Shown one piece after another: positions 39,472-49,981 of a stretch of DNA of 64,000 nucleotides (the first letter of the stretch is position 1; each line of letters begins with the position of its first letter). The notes beneath the pieces are model-generated. The model saw only the letters and a program-made list of their open reading frames with translations. It searched no databases and was not told the origin of the DNA. The DNA is from Bilabrum cf. latius (taxonomy: Eukaryota; Bigyra: Bicosoecida; Bigyra; Bicosoecida), in contig OZ237774.1 in NCBI GenBank assembly GCA_965178125.1, positions 248,001 through 312,000 of the forward strand, written 5' to 3'. Both the position numbers and the translations under genes were made by a program.

Positions 39472-40489
39472 GCTTGTGGGGCCCTTTGCCGCCGGAACAT
39501 GTGCGACATCTAGCCGAATTGACTGCGACAGTTGAGACGGCGGTTGCGTCGGGGCGCAGGTGACCAACAGGCGGACGCGCAGTATCATCAGAGACACCCA
39601 GGCACCCGAGCACTAGCGCAGTATCGTTGCCACCCCTTGGTGCATTGCAATTTGGTGAAGGATGGGTAGCTTGATGAGAGTGGTGGCGTCGACGCGAAGT
39701 TCCACGCCAGGCTTACCTGTGGTCAAATCATGCGAAGCGTCTCGAAGCCCGCAGGCGGGGGTCATGCCAAAGACCTTTTTGCCTAACTGACGCCATGTGT
39801 TGTACGGCACACAACACGGGCACTTTGCCCATTCGGCCAGCCGCTGTGGGCCGACTTGCAGCACCGGAATGCGCAGTTCGAATGCCGGCTTACCAAGCGG
39901 GGCCTTGCTGGCTGCATCATCGCCTTATGGGGGTCAGGTTACAGCGAACTGGACGAATGGAGCCCTCGGTCTGTGCGCTGATGAGGCACAGTGGCAATGC
40001 ATAAAACTGTAGGCGGATTTGTTCCTGAGATGTACGTTAGCTATGGCTGTCTCATATCACGGCTTGGGGATTGCATCTGCTACACCCTGAGCTCCGAAGT
40101 TAGTATCCAGATCGGATCTGAACCGGATCTGGCAACCAGGCGGCCAGGGCTTCACCCCTGCAGCCTAGTCCATTAGGATTCCTGATCTATGGATGGACAT
40201 CAAGAGGTGCGTCCTAAGGTGCATGGCATCCGGTCGGATCCAAGGATAAGGCATCCGGGGTGGGTGTCTAAGTCAAGCCGGCTTATACCCGGTATTCAAC
40301 AAACTGACCAAACATCCTGTATGAGGTTTTGCTTCGCTTTTCAGAATCACGTCAACTCGATCGTCGCTTTGCAAAGTTCAAGGATCCGGATTCGTGATAG
40401 CTTCCGTGGATTTGACGATTTACTGAAGTGAGACATCCTTATTTCACAAACTCTTGTCTTGTGCATAGTATCTGTTTCAAATCGGCTTC
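39472..40489. other. Convergent intergenic region, no supported gene
   Basis: About 1 kb between two convergent genes. It contains two loosely similar segments around 39680-39740 and 39850-39900 (both with a GTTCxAxGCCxGGCTTACC-like core). No open frame has coding character, and I see no RNA gene that folds convincingly. Confidence 0.4.
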
Positions 40490-42031
40490 TCACTGCCTTC
40501 CAACTCCACCGGCACCACCCTTAGGGCCCTGAACCCCAGGCGCCGGGAATCCCGTCTTGGCAGACACAAGACCAAGAGGGTCAGACCAAGCCTGGCCAGA
40601 CGCAGCGCCTTCCCTGTGCAACATGTCCTGCAGCTCGCCAAGCACGCCCTCCCACCCCACGGTATCCATCCACCCCCTGAACGTGCCCTTGTGCGTCCCC
40701 TGCGCACCCTTGGCCAGCAGCCCATGGGACCCGCGTCTCAACCGTTCCAAGGCGTACCAAAGCTCAAGCTGCCCGCTCGGTGGCTTGTCCATCCTCCACT
40801 TCCGCTATTGCCTGGTTTTCAAGGACGGTGTCGTATCAACGCCCGGCTCCAGTGCCATCTCGTCAAACGGGCCACCACCCTCCTCGCCATTGCCCTTTCC
40901 GCTGTCGAACTTGCCTGCCAGTTTTTGGTCAATTCCCACGTCATGGTCGTGCATGATGTCCATGACCGCCTGCTCTTCGGTGGCTTGCCGCTCCAGCTCG
41001 TCGTACAGCTGAGAAGGCCTCACGCCCGCCTCGTGCAACCTGCTAGCCAGCGTAACGAGGTCGTGGCCCCTCGCGCTCTAGTCGTACTCGCTCATGTCAG
41101 GGCCCTGCCCGAAGCCCCTAAAGCTGAACTCGTCGTCGTCCAAGTCCGCATCGCCCGTCCTGCGATCCTACGCGGCGACAGCGTCTGCCTCGGCTTCCTC
41201 CAGCACGTCCATCAGCCCCTTGACGCCCTGCCTGTGCGCGGGGCCGTCCGCCAGACCCTCCACAGTCGAGGTGCGCGCACTGATCACACCGACCACCCGC
41301 TCGATCTCCGCCGATAGCTGGCCAGGCACCATCACGGGTTCGTGAAGGTTCGGCGAGGGCTGCCCGCCCTGCCCGCCCCCGGGCCGATAGGCCGTGGGCA
41401 CAGCAGGTGGCTGCGCAGCCATACCTTGCTCTTGCCCTTGCTCGAGCTTGGTCGCCACTGCACCAGCGGCATCTTCCTGTCCCAAGGACTCCATGGGCTC
41501 CCTCTTCTGGATGGCCCTGATTTCTTCCGGTGACATCCAAGACCTGTACCTGTTGAACCTCTCCGCCGGGTGCGGCCTCTTCCTCGTGTTGCCCGCAAGT
41601 GCGTCCCTGAGTGCCTTGGTCTGGTCCTGCAGGACCCGTTCCATGATCGCGCTGGGGGCATCCTGCACGCTGGGACCCATGCCTCGCTTGATTGGATCCA
41701 GGTGCACGTTTGCCACTCGCGAAGTGGCCAGGAGGTCCCTGCCGTGCTTGATGGCCCAGTGCTGCGCCATGGCGGCAGCCTCGTCAGGCGATGCACCCTC
41801 CTGCATGTGCCGCGCCTGCTGGGCCACAACGGCAGATGCAAGGGCGGGGCGGCCCAGCAGACGAGTGCCGTGCTCGTCTCGTCTCTTGGCGTCTGTCGTT
41901 GTAACCTGGGGATTTCGCTTCTCGAATTCTCGCAAGAGGCGGTCTTCCACGAATACCAAGCGGGGAATCTCCGAGTGCTTTACCCAACCGGGGTTCGGCT
42001 AGTCTGGCGCTCTTCGCATGCCATCATACAT
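40490..42031 (-). CDS. mS23-like mitochondrial ribosomal protein with long C-terminal extension
   Basis: About 513 residues with TAG in frame at 41999, 41168, 41078 and 40805, ending at TGA 40490-40492. The N-terminus (RRAPD, a TAG codon, PNPGWVKHSEIPRLVFVEDRLL then REFEKRNP) follows the pattern PxWxxxxxxPxxxxxxEDxLRxxFxKxHP of mS23 small-subunit proteins. The next segment, with SAVVAQQARHMQEGASPDEA, resembles the family's Ala-rich helix pair. mS23 proteins are usually 130-250 residues, so the second half (Gly/Gln-rich, acidic stretches) would be a lineage extension. It faces the adenylate kinase gene divergently. I am unsure of the family, but sure that this is one gene and not four fragments. 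Confidence 0.55.
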
Positions 42032-42515
42032 GGGAGTCTGCGGACGGGATAGTAAACAGGCGAAGCAGACTGGAGGGCGTGGCGCACACCACCATGAGGA
42101 GTCGTGCTGGCTCCACGAAGATACTTCGGGCGATGGACGGGACTCATTAAATAAATGGTTGATGCAGTATAATAGTTTTCCACAAGGAGCTCGCATCCAG
42201 AGCCTTTGAACTCGCTGCAGAGCAACCGAGAGACCAGGGTAAGAGCGTAGTCCCTTCTTTATGTCTTACCTTGTACCAAATACCACCACGGATCTGCTCA
42301 CGCAGAGTATCCTTAAATGGCAACCTACGAATGTACCGTGGCATGTTACAAAGGCAAGTGTTCGGCTTGTGGTAGGCAGTAGTTGCATTGAAGAAATCGA
42401 TGCGATTAAAGTCAAATTAGAACGCCACAAATAATAGGCGCCGCCAGTCATCAGGTTCCGCACCTTGACAGACCGACGACAGGTTTTGCGTCCCACCTCC
42501 CAGGATTGGTTCAAG
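42032..42515. promoter_or_regulatory. Divergent intergenic region
   Basis: About 480 bases between the start codons of the mS23-like gene and adenylate kinase. It is more AT-rich than the genes, especially at 42140-42180 (ATTAAATAAATGG). Probably a shared promoter region; no single element is certain. Confidence 0.3.
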
Positions 42516-43457
42516 ATGGCTGCGGTACGGCAAGCTTCTAGGCGCATGTTTTCATCAACAGCAAAGTCTATGGGAAAGATTAAGAGGAAATTGGTCTTTT
42601 TTGGGGCACCAGGTGTCGGCAAGGGCACATTCGCTGGACGAGTGTCTCCGGCGCTCCGAATACCGGCTATTTCGACCGGAGACATAATTAGGGCTGAGAT
42701 CAAGGGTGGTACTGATCTGGGAAAGAAGTGCTAGGTGAGAGATTGGGCTGTTGGTCCCAGATCTCGTAGACACGAGCCGTATCACGCCATCTTGCAGGAC
42801 TCGCTAGAACTGTGGCAGCTTTTCTGAACAGTTCTGTGCCCTGAAACCTCGAGACTCCACGAGTATTGCAATCATTTTAGTGTGCATGTGTTACTCTGTA
42901 AGATTATGTCGAAGTGCCATGATTCCTTGCAGGAATACTCAGACAAGGGTGACCTGATCCCGGACGAGCTTGTAGATGCCATGGTGGAGAAGCGTCTCGG
43001 CGAGCCGGACGCAAAGCGCGGCTTCATCTTGGACGGATATCCGCGCACGGTTGGTCAGGCCGAAGCCCTGTCAAAGTACATGGATGTGGACGCAGTGGTG
43101 AACATCACGCTGCCGCAGCACGTGCTCATGGAGAAGCTGCTCGGCCGCCGGGTGTGCGAGCAGTGCGGCAGGGGCTTCAACGTGGCTGCCATTCACGAGG
43201 GCGACTTGGACATGCCCCCGCTGCTCCCGAAGAAGGGCGACTGTGACGAGTGCGACGGCGAGCCGACCCTACTGACGCGCGCTGACGACACGGAGGAGGT
43301 CGTGAGGAACCGGCTCGAGGTGTACGACAGAGAGACTTCCCCGGTGCTGAAGTACTACCAGGACCAGGGCAAGACCCAGGATTTCGCGGTGAAGAAGGGG
43401 ATCCAGGATGTGCCGAGGCTATTCGAGGACTTGGGAATCACCGTGGTGGAGGCGTGA
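42516..43457 (+). CDS. Adenylate kinase, long form, probably mitochondrial
   Basis: Two exons (42516-42734, 42933-43457) give 247 residues. The N-terminus [17 protein letters not shown] looks like a mitochondrial presequence. Then come the P-loop GAPGVGKGT, the AMP-site helix ([10 protein letters not shown]), GYPRT, and a lid with four cysteines (CEQCGR and CDECDG), the zinc-binding long-lid type. The reaction is ATP + AMP = 2 ADP. The last codon of exon 1 is TAG, placed directly before the donor (TAG|GTGAGA). In E. coli and human enzymes the aligned position (GKQAKD, GKKLKA) is Lys, and Gln is common in relatives. That supports a polar residue for UAG. Ends at TGA. Only one TAG in the gene. 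Confidence 0.93.
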
Positions 43458-43720
43458 CGCAGGGAGGATTCGATAGACTGGTGGATGGTGTGGCGAATGG
43501 CTTCAGATTCCTGTGCTGTATGTATGCAGACAACCACGCAGCGATCCATGGATTAGTTTTGTCACGTGTGGATGTGTGTACATGTCCTATCGTCACGATC
43601 TGCAGCGCGCATAATACTGTTGCAACAATGCAAGCGCACCACTTCAATCCAACGGGGCACGACACCTCACCAGCCTGCCGGCCCAGACGCACACCATGAT
43701 CCGATCACAAGATGATCCGA

Positions 43721-46303
43721 TCACGGGCCCGCATCCCCAGCTGCAGCTACATCCTCCTGTTCTTTGCTCTCCCCCGCACCGGCCTCCCCTCCCTCTTCCT
43801 CTTCGCCCGCCTTGCCCTTCTTCTTCTTGTCCTCCTTGGGCTGATCAATCGTGCCGAATTCCTGCCTGGCGCGCCTGGGATCTCCCTCGGGGATCACAAA
43901 ATGACCCTCCCAGTCACCCGCAGTGGCCTCGGTCGTCAGCTGCACCTTGTGCTGCTCCTTGTGCGCAAGGTACTCGGCCCTCTTCGCCTCGCTTACTGTT
44001 GGCCTTGTCTCTCGTGCCGCCGCCTCAATGCAGTCGGGGCCCAGGGCCCAAGCTGAGGTGTCGTCGCCGCGTTTTTCCGCCGCGATTCGCTGCGACACGC
44101 TCATCTTCACTGCGCGCTTGCACAGCCCGGCGATGTCTGCACCGGTGAGGTGCTGCTCTGCAGACCACCGCGCGAGGCTATCCATGTTGACTCGGCTGTC
44201 CAGGCGCGTCTTCCTCAGGCACGCGTTCACGATGTGCCTGCAGCCCTCCTCTCCCTCGGGCAGACCAACGTAGATGAACTGATCCAGACGTCCTGTCCGC
44301 AGCACGGCAGGGTCAAGGTTATCGAGGAAATTGGTCGCACCGATGATGAACACCTGCTTGCGCTTGCCCATGCCGTCCATTTCCGTCAGCAGCTGGTTCA
44401 CCACCCGGTCCGCTGGGTTGGATCCACCGACCCTGCCTCCCCGCTTGGATGCAATCGAATCCATTTCGTCGAAGAAGATCACGCAGGGTGAGCTCTGCCT
44501 TGCCTTGTTGAAGATGTCGCGGACGTTCTCCTCCGATTCGCCGAACCACTTGGAGTGCAGCTGCGGCCCCTTGATGCTGATGAAGTTGCACTCGCACTCG
44601 TTGGCAATCGCCTTGGCCAGCAACGTCTTGCCGCAGCCCGGGGGCCCGTACAGCAGGGCACCCTGCGGTGCGGTGATGCCCATCTTCTCGAACAGGCTGC
44701 CGTGCTTGATGGGCAGCTCGATCATCTCCCTCAACTCCTGCTTGACCGCATCCAGTCCACCAATGTCTGCGAACTTGGTGTTGGGCCGCGTGACCGCCAC
44801 GTCCCTCATCCCCGAAGGGGTGATTCCCTTGGCCGCATTGAGGAAGTCCTGCATGGTCACGTACAGCTGATCGATGAACTCCACGGGCACCTCTTTCTCG
44901 TCCAAGTCGATGAGGGTGGGGGCCCGGTCACGCACCGTGGCCAAAGCGGCCTTGGTGCACAGTGACGTCAGATCCGCGCCCACGTACCCGTGCGTCATGT
45001 CCGCGATCCGATCCAGGTCCACACCGTTCTGATTGTCCGGGTGCCCCGGGTGCTCCTCCTCGAGCTTCTTGTCGAATGGCTTGAGCTTCATGCCCTTGCG
45101 GACGGTCAGAATCTCCAGGATTTCCATGCGCGCTGCCCTGTCCGGCACGGGGATGGCAATCTCCGAGTCGAAGCGGCCTGCGCGGCGGAGCGCTGGATCC
45201 AGAGCATTCGGCCGGTTTGTAGCGGCGAGCACCATGACCTGCTTGGAGCCTTTGAGTCCGTCCATGCAGGTGAGCAGGGTGGCCACAATCCGCCGCATTG
45301 TCTCGTCCTGCACCTTGTCCCTGTTGGGGGCGATCGCGTCGATCTCATCGATGAAGAGGATGGCAGGCGCGTTGTCCTCGCAGTCCTGGAATGCCTTGCG
45401 CAGGTTCGATTCCGACTGCCCTGCCATGGGCGCCACGATGTCGGGGCCGTTGATGGAGAAGAAATACGCACCCACTTCGTTTGCGATTGCTTTCGCAATG
45501 AGCGTCTTACCGCAGCCGGGGGGTCCTGACATGAGCACCCCCTTTGGTGGCTTGACACCGATGGTCCGGAAGAGCTTGGGCAATCTCAGTGGCAGCTCGA
45601 TCATCTCCCTGATCTGGCCTATCTGCTTCTTGAGGCCGCCAATGTCGCTGTATGACACCGCGTTCAGCGACTTGAGGCCCTCCGTCTCGGGCATGCGATC
45701 CGGAGCCAGAATGATGTCGGTCTGCTGGCGGATGGCCTCCCCCTCTGGACCCCTGGTTGGGGGGGTTGTCGTGTCCACGATCCCCCAGTCGGACTCGGCG
45801 CCCTCCTCCACGGCCCCTTTCGCAGCCACCTCAGTGATGATAAAGGTGAGTTTCTTGCCGCTCCACGGGACCTGGAAGACGTCCCCGGCGCACACGGGGC
45901 GCCCGGGGGCGGGGAAGGAGGCAAAGTACGGCTGCACGATGGTGGAATACACGTCGCCCGTCACGCCGTCGGCCTGGGCCGTGTCGATGAGAGCCACGTT
46001 TACGGTCTTCAGCTGCACGTGTGACGAGGGCTTGACCGTGCAAAAATCGCTGGGCCTCAACCTTAGGTTGTGTCGTATGCTCGTTCCAACCCCGATTGAG
46101 CCCGGGTGAATCTCCTCGCTCTCCTGCACGACCGCCGCGGATACTCGCTTCATCCGACCCTTGATTCGAATCACGTCATCTGCAAAGATGTCAAGCGCTT
46201 CCATGTCGTCGGGGTGCATCTGCACAACGCTGTTGAACGTGCCGGCGTCGGTGCCGGAGGCAACCACAGGCTCATCCACCTGAAGCCTGTTCGCCGGGAC
46301 AAA
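43721..46303 (-). CDS. CDC48: Cdc48/p97 AAA+ ATPase
   Basis: An uninterrupted frame of about 860 residues, slightly longer than human p97. It has an N domain (PANRLQVDEP, then RVSAAV, RHNLRLRPSDF), the D1 ATPase (GPPGCGKTLIAKAIANEVG, FIDEIDAIAPNRDK, ATNRPNALDPALRR) and the D2 ATPase (YGPPGCGKTLLAKAIANEC, FFDEMDSIASKRGG, ATNFLDNLDPAVLR). It works as a hexameric ubiquitin-selective segregase with cofactors such as Ufd1-Npl4. D1 Walker A carries MSGPPGCGKT where most orthologues have LYGPPGTGKT, and the D2 sensor reads ATNFLD instead of ATNRPD; both are minor oddities. There is no in-frame TAG. The exon starts at an intron acceptor at 46305 preceded by an ACTAAC branch-point-like element. A short 5' exon with the start codon should lie within 46370-46700 but is not resolved. 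Ends at TGA 43721. Confidence 0.95.
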   Translation of the reverse strand, partial: FVPANRLQVDEPVVASGTDAGTFNSVVQMHPDDMEALDIFADDVIRIKGRMKRVSAAVVQESEEIHPGSIGVGTSIRHNLRLRPSDFCTVKPSSHVQLKTVNVALIDTAQADGVTGDVYSTIVQPYFASFPAPGRPVCAGDVFQVPWSGKKLTFIITEVAAKGAVEEGAESDWGIVDTTTPPTRGPEGEAIRQQTDIILAPDRMPETEGLKSLNAVSYSDIGGLKKQIGQIREMIELPLRLPKLFRTIGVKPPKGVLMSGPPGCGKTLIAKAIANEVGAYFFSINGPDIVAPMAGQSESNLRKAFQDCEDNAPAILFIDEIDAIAPNRDKVQDETMRRIVATLLTCMDGLKGSKQVMVLAATNRPNALDPALRRAGRFDSEIAIPVPDRAARMEILEILTVRKGMKLKPFDKKLEEEHPGHPDNQNGVDLDRIADMTHGYVGADLTSLCTKAALATVRDRAPTLIDLDEKEVPVEFIDQLYVTMQDFLNAAKGITPSGMRDVAVTRPNTKFADIGGLDAVKQELREMIELPIKHGSLFEKMGITAPQGALLYGPPGCGKTLLAKAIANECECNFISIKGPQLHSKWFGESEENVRDIFNKARQSSPCVIFFDEMDSIASKRGGRVGGSNPADRVVNQLLTEMDGMGKRKQVFIIGATNFLDNLDPAVLRTGRLDQFIYVGLPEGEEGCRHIVNACLRKTRLDSRVNMDSLARWSAEQHLTGADIAGLCKRAVKMSVSQRIAAEKRGDDTSAWALGPDCIEAAARETRPTVSEAKRAEYLAHKEQHKVQLTTEATAGDWEGHFVIPEGDPRRARQEFGTIDQPKEDKKKKGKAGEEEEGGEAGAGESKEQEDVAAAGDAGP

Positions 46304-46867
46304 CCTACGAGAGAAGTTAGTAAATAATGAAATAAATTAAGCTGAGCCACTGCACTCGCAAGGGGGGGCTATACTGCGCATGAAAAGGCTGCAACCTTGT
46401 CGTTCTCGAGCAAAAAACTAGATTTTCCTGTCAAAAAAGGAATCTACAGCTACATATTGCGGCCCCAATGATCAATTATACGATAAATACGGCTTGATCT
46501 ACGATATATTAAATGCCATCTCAATGGCAAGCCCACAGTGCGGACGGGTGATGGAAGCGTGCAGCTCACTTTGGTTCCAGCTCGTCGTCCTCGGGAGACG
46601 AATGCTCCCGTTCGATTACTGCAGGCTTGGGCCCAGCATCAGAATCACCTGCACCGCTGCTTGGGTCTCCTGAAGCTGCCATATAGAATGATAGATAAGT
46701 CCCAACTGATCGGGCTTGGATCGCTCGAGATCAAATCTGATTTAGATTCTTGCTCCGGATGGAAAGTAGGGTGCCATTTGGAACACGAGGCGAGCGCGAA
46801 CGGATACAAGGGACGCCAGCTCTGACTCGATCAATACCTGAAATCCAAACTGTATCCCAACTGTAAA
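46304..46867. promoter_or_regulatory. Divergent region with CDC48 5' exon
   Basis: Contains the end of an intron of CDC48 (minus strand TTACTAACTTCTCTCGTAG, acceptor at 46305), probably its small first coding exon, and the promoter for the PACRG gene on the other strand. AT-rich around 46310-46510. Confidence 0.4.
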
Positions 46868-48066
46868 ATGGAGCTTAACCCAAAATCTTTCGCTAAGAAC
46901 ACGGGATATTCGGTGCAGGAAAGGCCGGTTCGGCACGCGGCAACAAGAAGTGCGTTTGACAGAACTCGGAGAAGCTTTGCCGCCGCGGGGACGCACAGAC
47001 TGGCCCCAGAGCAGGTATCAAGCCCTAGTGATTTTTCACAGCATACTGTCACAATAAAGAAAGACCCGAGGAAGGGTGAGTTTGGTGTGCTCGTACGCAG
47101 AGCATGCTCTGCTGCAACTCAGCGCACCGTGGCACCTTCTCGATTACCCACTACACAATCGCAGATTTCCTGAAAGGAAATAGTGGACTCGGAGGCAAGG
47201 GAATACGGACGCTGCCGAAGGGCGCAGAAGCCGCCATTGAGAAAGTGCGGGCCGCCGTCGCGTCCGGGGAGGGCAAGACGAGTTCGGGCGCCATGTCGCC
47301 CGCCGAATTCAAGGCTGCCACTTCCGGTCTGTCCGCGAGAGAAGCAGAGCAAAGAGCCAGGTGCACTCTCGTGCGATCGCTTGCCGGGACCAAGGTGCGC
47401 CATATTGCGCCGCGCAAGCTGAAGTTGGGAGGAGCGAGCAGGGGCGGCCGAGCAGGTGCTCCCGAGGGCCCGACGAGCATGCGGCCGAACCCTCCCAACA
47501 CGATGTTTCGCACGCAGTACGAGAGCGGAAACCTCCCGATTCGGGCCGAGCACACGAGCGGTGGGCTCAAAGTGGGCTATAAAGGCAAGATGGACGACTT
47601 CGACTACCAGTTCTACCTGCCGGTGTTTGTGACCGGCTTGCGGGAGCTGGAGGAGCCTTACCGCTCCCTCGCTGAGGTGGGTACCATTGACCTCATTCAG
47701 CTGGGAGGGGCCAAGGTGCTCCCAGTGATTCCGCAGCTGATTGTTCCCCTGAGAGAGGCGCTCAACACTCGCAACCCGGAAGTAGTGCTCCGGGTCATGA
47801 AGGTGATCCGGGAGCTGCTCGCATGCAACGAGATGGTCGGGCGCGCGCTGGTGCCATACTACAGGCAGCTGCTCCCCGTGCTGAACATATTCGTAACCAA
47901 GACCGTGCACATGGGAGACAAGTTTGACCACCGTTGCGCAAAAGGCAAGGACCTGGCAGCGGAGGCGCAAAAGACGCTGGAAGAGCTTGAGATGCACGGA
48001 GGCGACAGCGCATTCATCAACATTAAATTCATGGTGCCGACATACGAGAGCTGCGTGCTTGGGTGA
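46868..48066 (+). CDS. PACRG: PACRG-like axonemal microtubule inner protein
   Basis: Two exons (46868-47075, 47165-48066) give 369 residues. The C-terminal 200 residues carry the conserved core: FRTQYESGNLPIRAEH, DFDYQFYLPVFVTGLRELEE, GGAKVLPVIPQLIVPLREAL, ALVPYYRQLLPVLNIF and FINIKFMVPTYESC. PACRG sits at the inner junction of doublet microtubules in cilia and flagella, so the organism builds an axoneme at some stage. The N-terminal exon includes DFSQHTVTIKKDPR, a stretch also seen in other PACRG proteins. The insert between residues 75 and 155 (Gly/Ala-rich) is longer than in animals. No in-frame TAG; TGA stop. Confidence 0.95.
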
Positions 48067-48226
48067 ATGACGAATACACGATTGATGGTACAGAAACACA
48101 CATGACAAAGTTGCTGACCGACCGAGTGCAAGGATGTTCTCTGCGGCCCACATCGCGCTACCCAAGTGCAGTGCGACCAACTTGAAGGACAGAATGAACA
48201 GAAACCCGACCCCATGCTCTCACTCG

Positions 48227-49666
48227 TCACAGGAACACCACGAGACAGGTCACGTTGTCCGATGAGCCCCTCTTGAGCGACTCCCTCACGATCAGGTCAG
48301 CAGCGCCCTTCATGGCCGCGGCCCGTGAGGGTGCCCCCGCCGGCTCCTTGTCTCCTGGCTGCACGTGAAGGCGGACGAGGTCCACGGCTTCCTGGTCCTC
48401 GAGTACGTCCCACACCCCATCGCACGCGATAATCAGGAATTGACTCGACGCGTTCAGCTTGGTCGTGCTGGTGAACGGCTCCGGGGTCACGTATTTCTTC
48501 ATGGAAAAATCCCCAAAGGCCCGAGCCACGGCCAGGCATCCCATGACCCTCCTCTTCACCACGAAGCCCCCCGCGCTCTCGATACGCCTCACCTCCGGCT
48601 CGTCTGTTGCCTTGTGGTCCATAGATAGCCGCACGGCCCGCCCCTCGTGGCATAGCACGGCTCGCGCGTCACCGCAGTTCGCGGTGTAGACGTACCTCTT
48701 GGGCCCCTGCTGCCTTACGATGCACAGGATGGCAGTGGCACCGCTGGCCGCCTCTCCCGTCCTGGAGCACTCGATATCCGTGAGCACAAAGGCGCTCTTG
48801 AGGCATTCTTCCACGCTCCGATCGGATTTGGCCAGGAGCTCACGCTCCACGTTGTCGTGAAGGTGGGTCCGCAGGTACTCGGCGACGAACCTACCCCCGT
48901 GCCCGTCGTACACCGCGAACAGGCCCGTCCCCTCATCGCCCCCAAACTTGTCTATCACCACGAACGCGTCCTCCATCGTGCTCCTGTAGGCAGCATTCAT
49001 GGCTTCCGCGCCGCTTACCATCCGGACGCTGGAGCACGAGGAGGGGAGGGTCTCCACGGTCGACGCGACTGATTTTGAGGTTCCCCCCAGTGGAATGCGG
49101 AGACGAGCAGTTGTCGAGGCACCCTCAACTGCGGCTGCGGCTCCCTCCCCGGCCCGAGCACCTGTCCCTGTCCCGGCGCCGTCCGATGTAGAGTTGCAGC
49201 CCGTTCCAGGCGCCGTTGCTTCCGAGGGTCCGCCGGCTCCCGATGCTGCTGCGCTCAAGCCGGTTCCAGACCGACTGTCTATTGCTTCTGTTGCCTTCGG
49301 TCCTTTTTCCTGTGTGCCTCCTGCAGCTGCATTTGTTGCTGCATCTGCTGATTGGCTGCTTGCCATAGCAGCCCGCGAATCTCCCCGGAATTTGCTCGTT
49401 GACTGATCGCTCGAGGACGATTCGGTTGCTGATGTATGTGAAGAAGAACTTGCAGGTGCAGAGCCCGCTGGCGGTCTTCCAGATGCAGACAGGTTGGGAG
49501 GACCACCCGGGCCAAGCGGCGTTTCCACGTTTCTAGGCTTCAGTCGCGTTTTCTCGCCTCCATCAGCGGTGGCAGACCCTGATCCGCTGGACGTATGCAA
49601 TATGTGGGATAGAGATGTAGCCCGAAGTTCCTTTCTTGATGCTGCATGTGCTGCAGCACTTGCCAT
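48227..49666 (-). CDS. PP2C-family Ser/Thr phosphatase
   Basis: 479 residues without introns. The first 210 residues are Ser/Ala/Gly-rich and disordered. The catalytic domain follows: YRSTMEDAFVVIDKF, AVYDGHGGRFVAEYL, TANCGDARAVLC, DHKATDEPEVRRIESAGG, FGDFSMKKYVTPEP, IIACDGVWDVLEDQEAV and SSDNVTCLVVFL. The acidic residues that bind the two metal ions (ED, DG, DGxWD, DN) are all present, so it should be active. PP2C enzymes dephosphorylate kinase targets in stress signalling. No TAG is used. The TGA stop lies inside the word TGTGACGAGTGAG, the same arrangement as the giant gene's stop. The start at 49666 is the first ATG in frame. Confidence 0.93.
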   Translation of the reverse strand: MASAAAHAASRKELRATSLSHILHTSSGSGSATADGGEKTRLKPRNVETPLGPGGPPNLSASGRPPAGSAPASSSSHTSATESSSSDQSTSKFRGDSRAAMASSQSADAATNAAAGGTQEKGPKATEAIDSRSGTGLSAAASGAGGPSEATAPGTGCNSTSDGAGTGTGARAGEGAAAAVEGASTTARLRIPLGGTSKSVASTVETLPSSCSSVRMVSGAEAMNAAYRSTMEDAFVVIDKFGGDEGTGLFAVYDGHGGRFVAEYLRTHLHDNVERELLAKSDRSVEECLKSAFVLTDIECSRTGEAASGATAILCIVRQQGPKRYVYTANCGDARAVLCHEGRAVRLSMDHKATDEPEVRRIESAGGFVVKRRVMGCLAVARAFGDFSMKKYVTPEPFTSTTKLNASSQFLIIACDGVWDVLEDQEAVDLVRLHVQPGDKEPAGAPSRAAAMKGAADLIVRESLKRGSSDNVTCLVVFL

Positions 49667-49981
49667 GCTCCCGTCCGTTGCGTTTGCAAGCGTGCGCGTG
49701 ATCCCTTGGCAGGGTTAAGTCGACCGAAAATACCTCCGGTATCTAGTCAAACTATGATTAATACTGTATTTTGCTGTTGACGATGCGATTTATAGCTGTA
49801 ATCAACTGTTCTTGGAGTTAATGCAAATTTCATGTTGGCGGTATTCCGGCTCCGCATCCACGATACGGTCCACTTTTTTCGATTCACCGTTACAGGCTCA
49901 GTGATGCAAAAAGTCTCCTCATCAGCGTAGAGATCAGTGGTCCGAGCCAGTTATTCAATCGCGGCCTGCTCTAGGCGAGCG
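49667..49981. promoter_or_regulatory. Divergent intergenic region
   Basis: About 315 AT-richer bases separate PP2C and SDR39U1, which point away from each other. It must contain both promoters; no defined motif is visible. Confidence 0.35.

Noticed and set aside
40040-40170. 5S rRNA-like sequence
   Set aside because: Some GAAGTTAGTATCCAG-like bases recall 5S, but the box A/C order and stems do not form.
42732-42734. UAG read as leucine
   Set aside because: Positions aligned with families are polar (adenylate kinase, NCKX), and the paralogue pair shows CAG in place of TAG. Leucine is not excluded by proof but fits worse.
43244-43256. GTGACGAGTGCG in adenylate kinase counted as an iterated word
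   Set aside because: Here it encodes the CDEC zinc-ligand motif of the lid, which is conserved for protein reasons.
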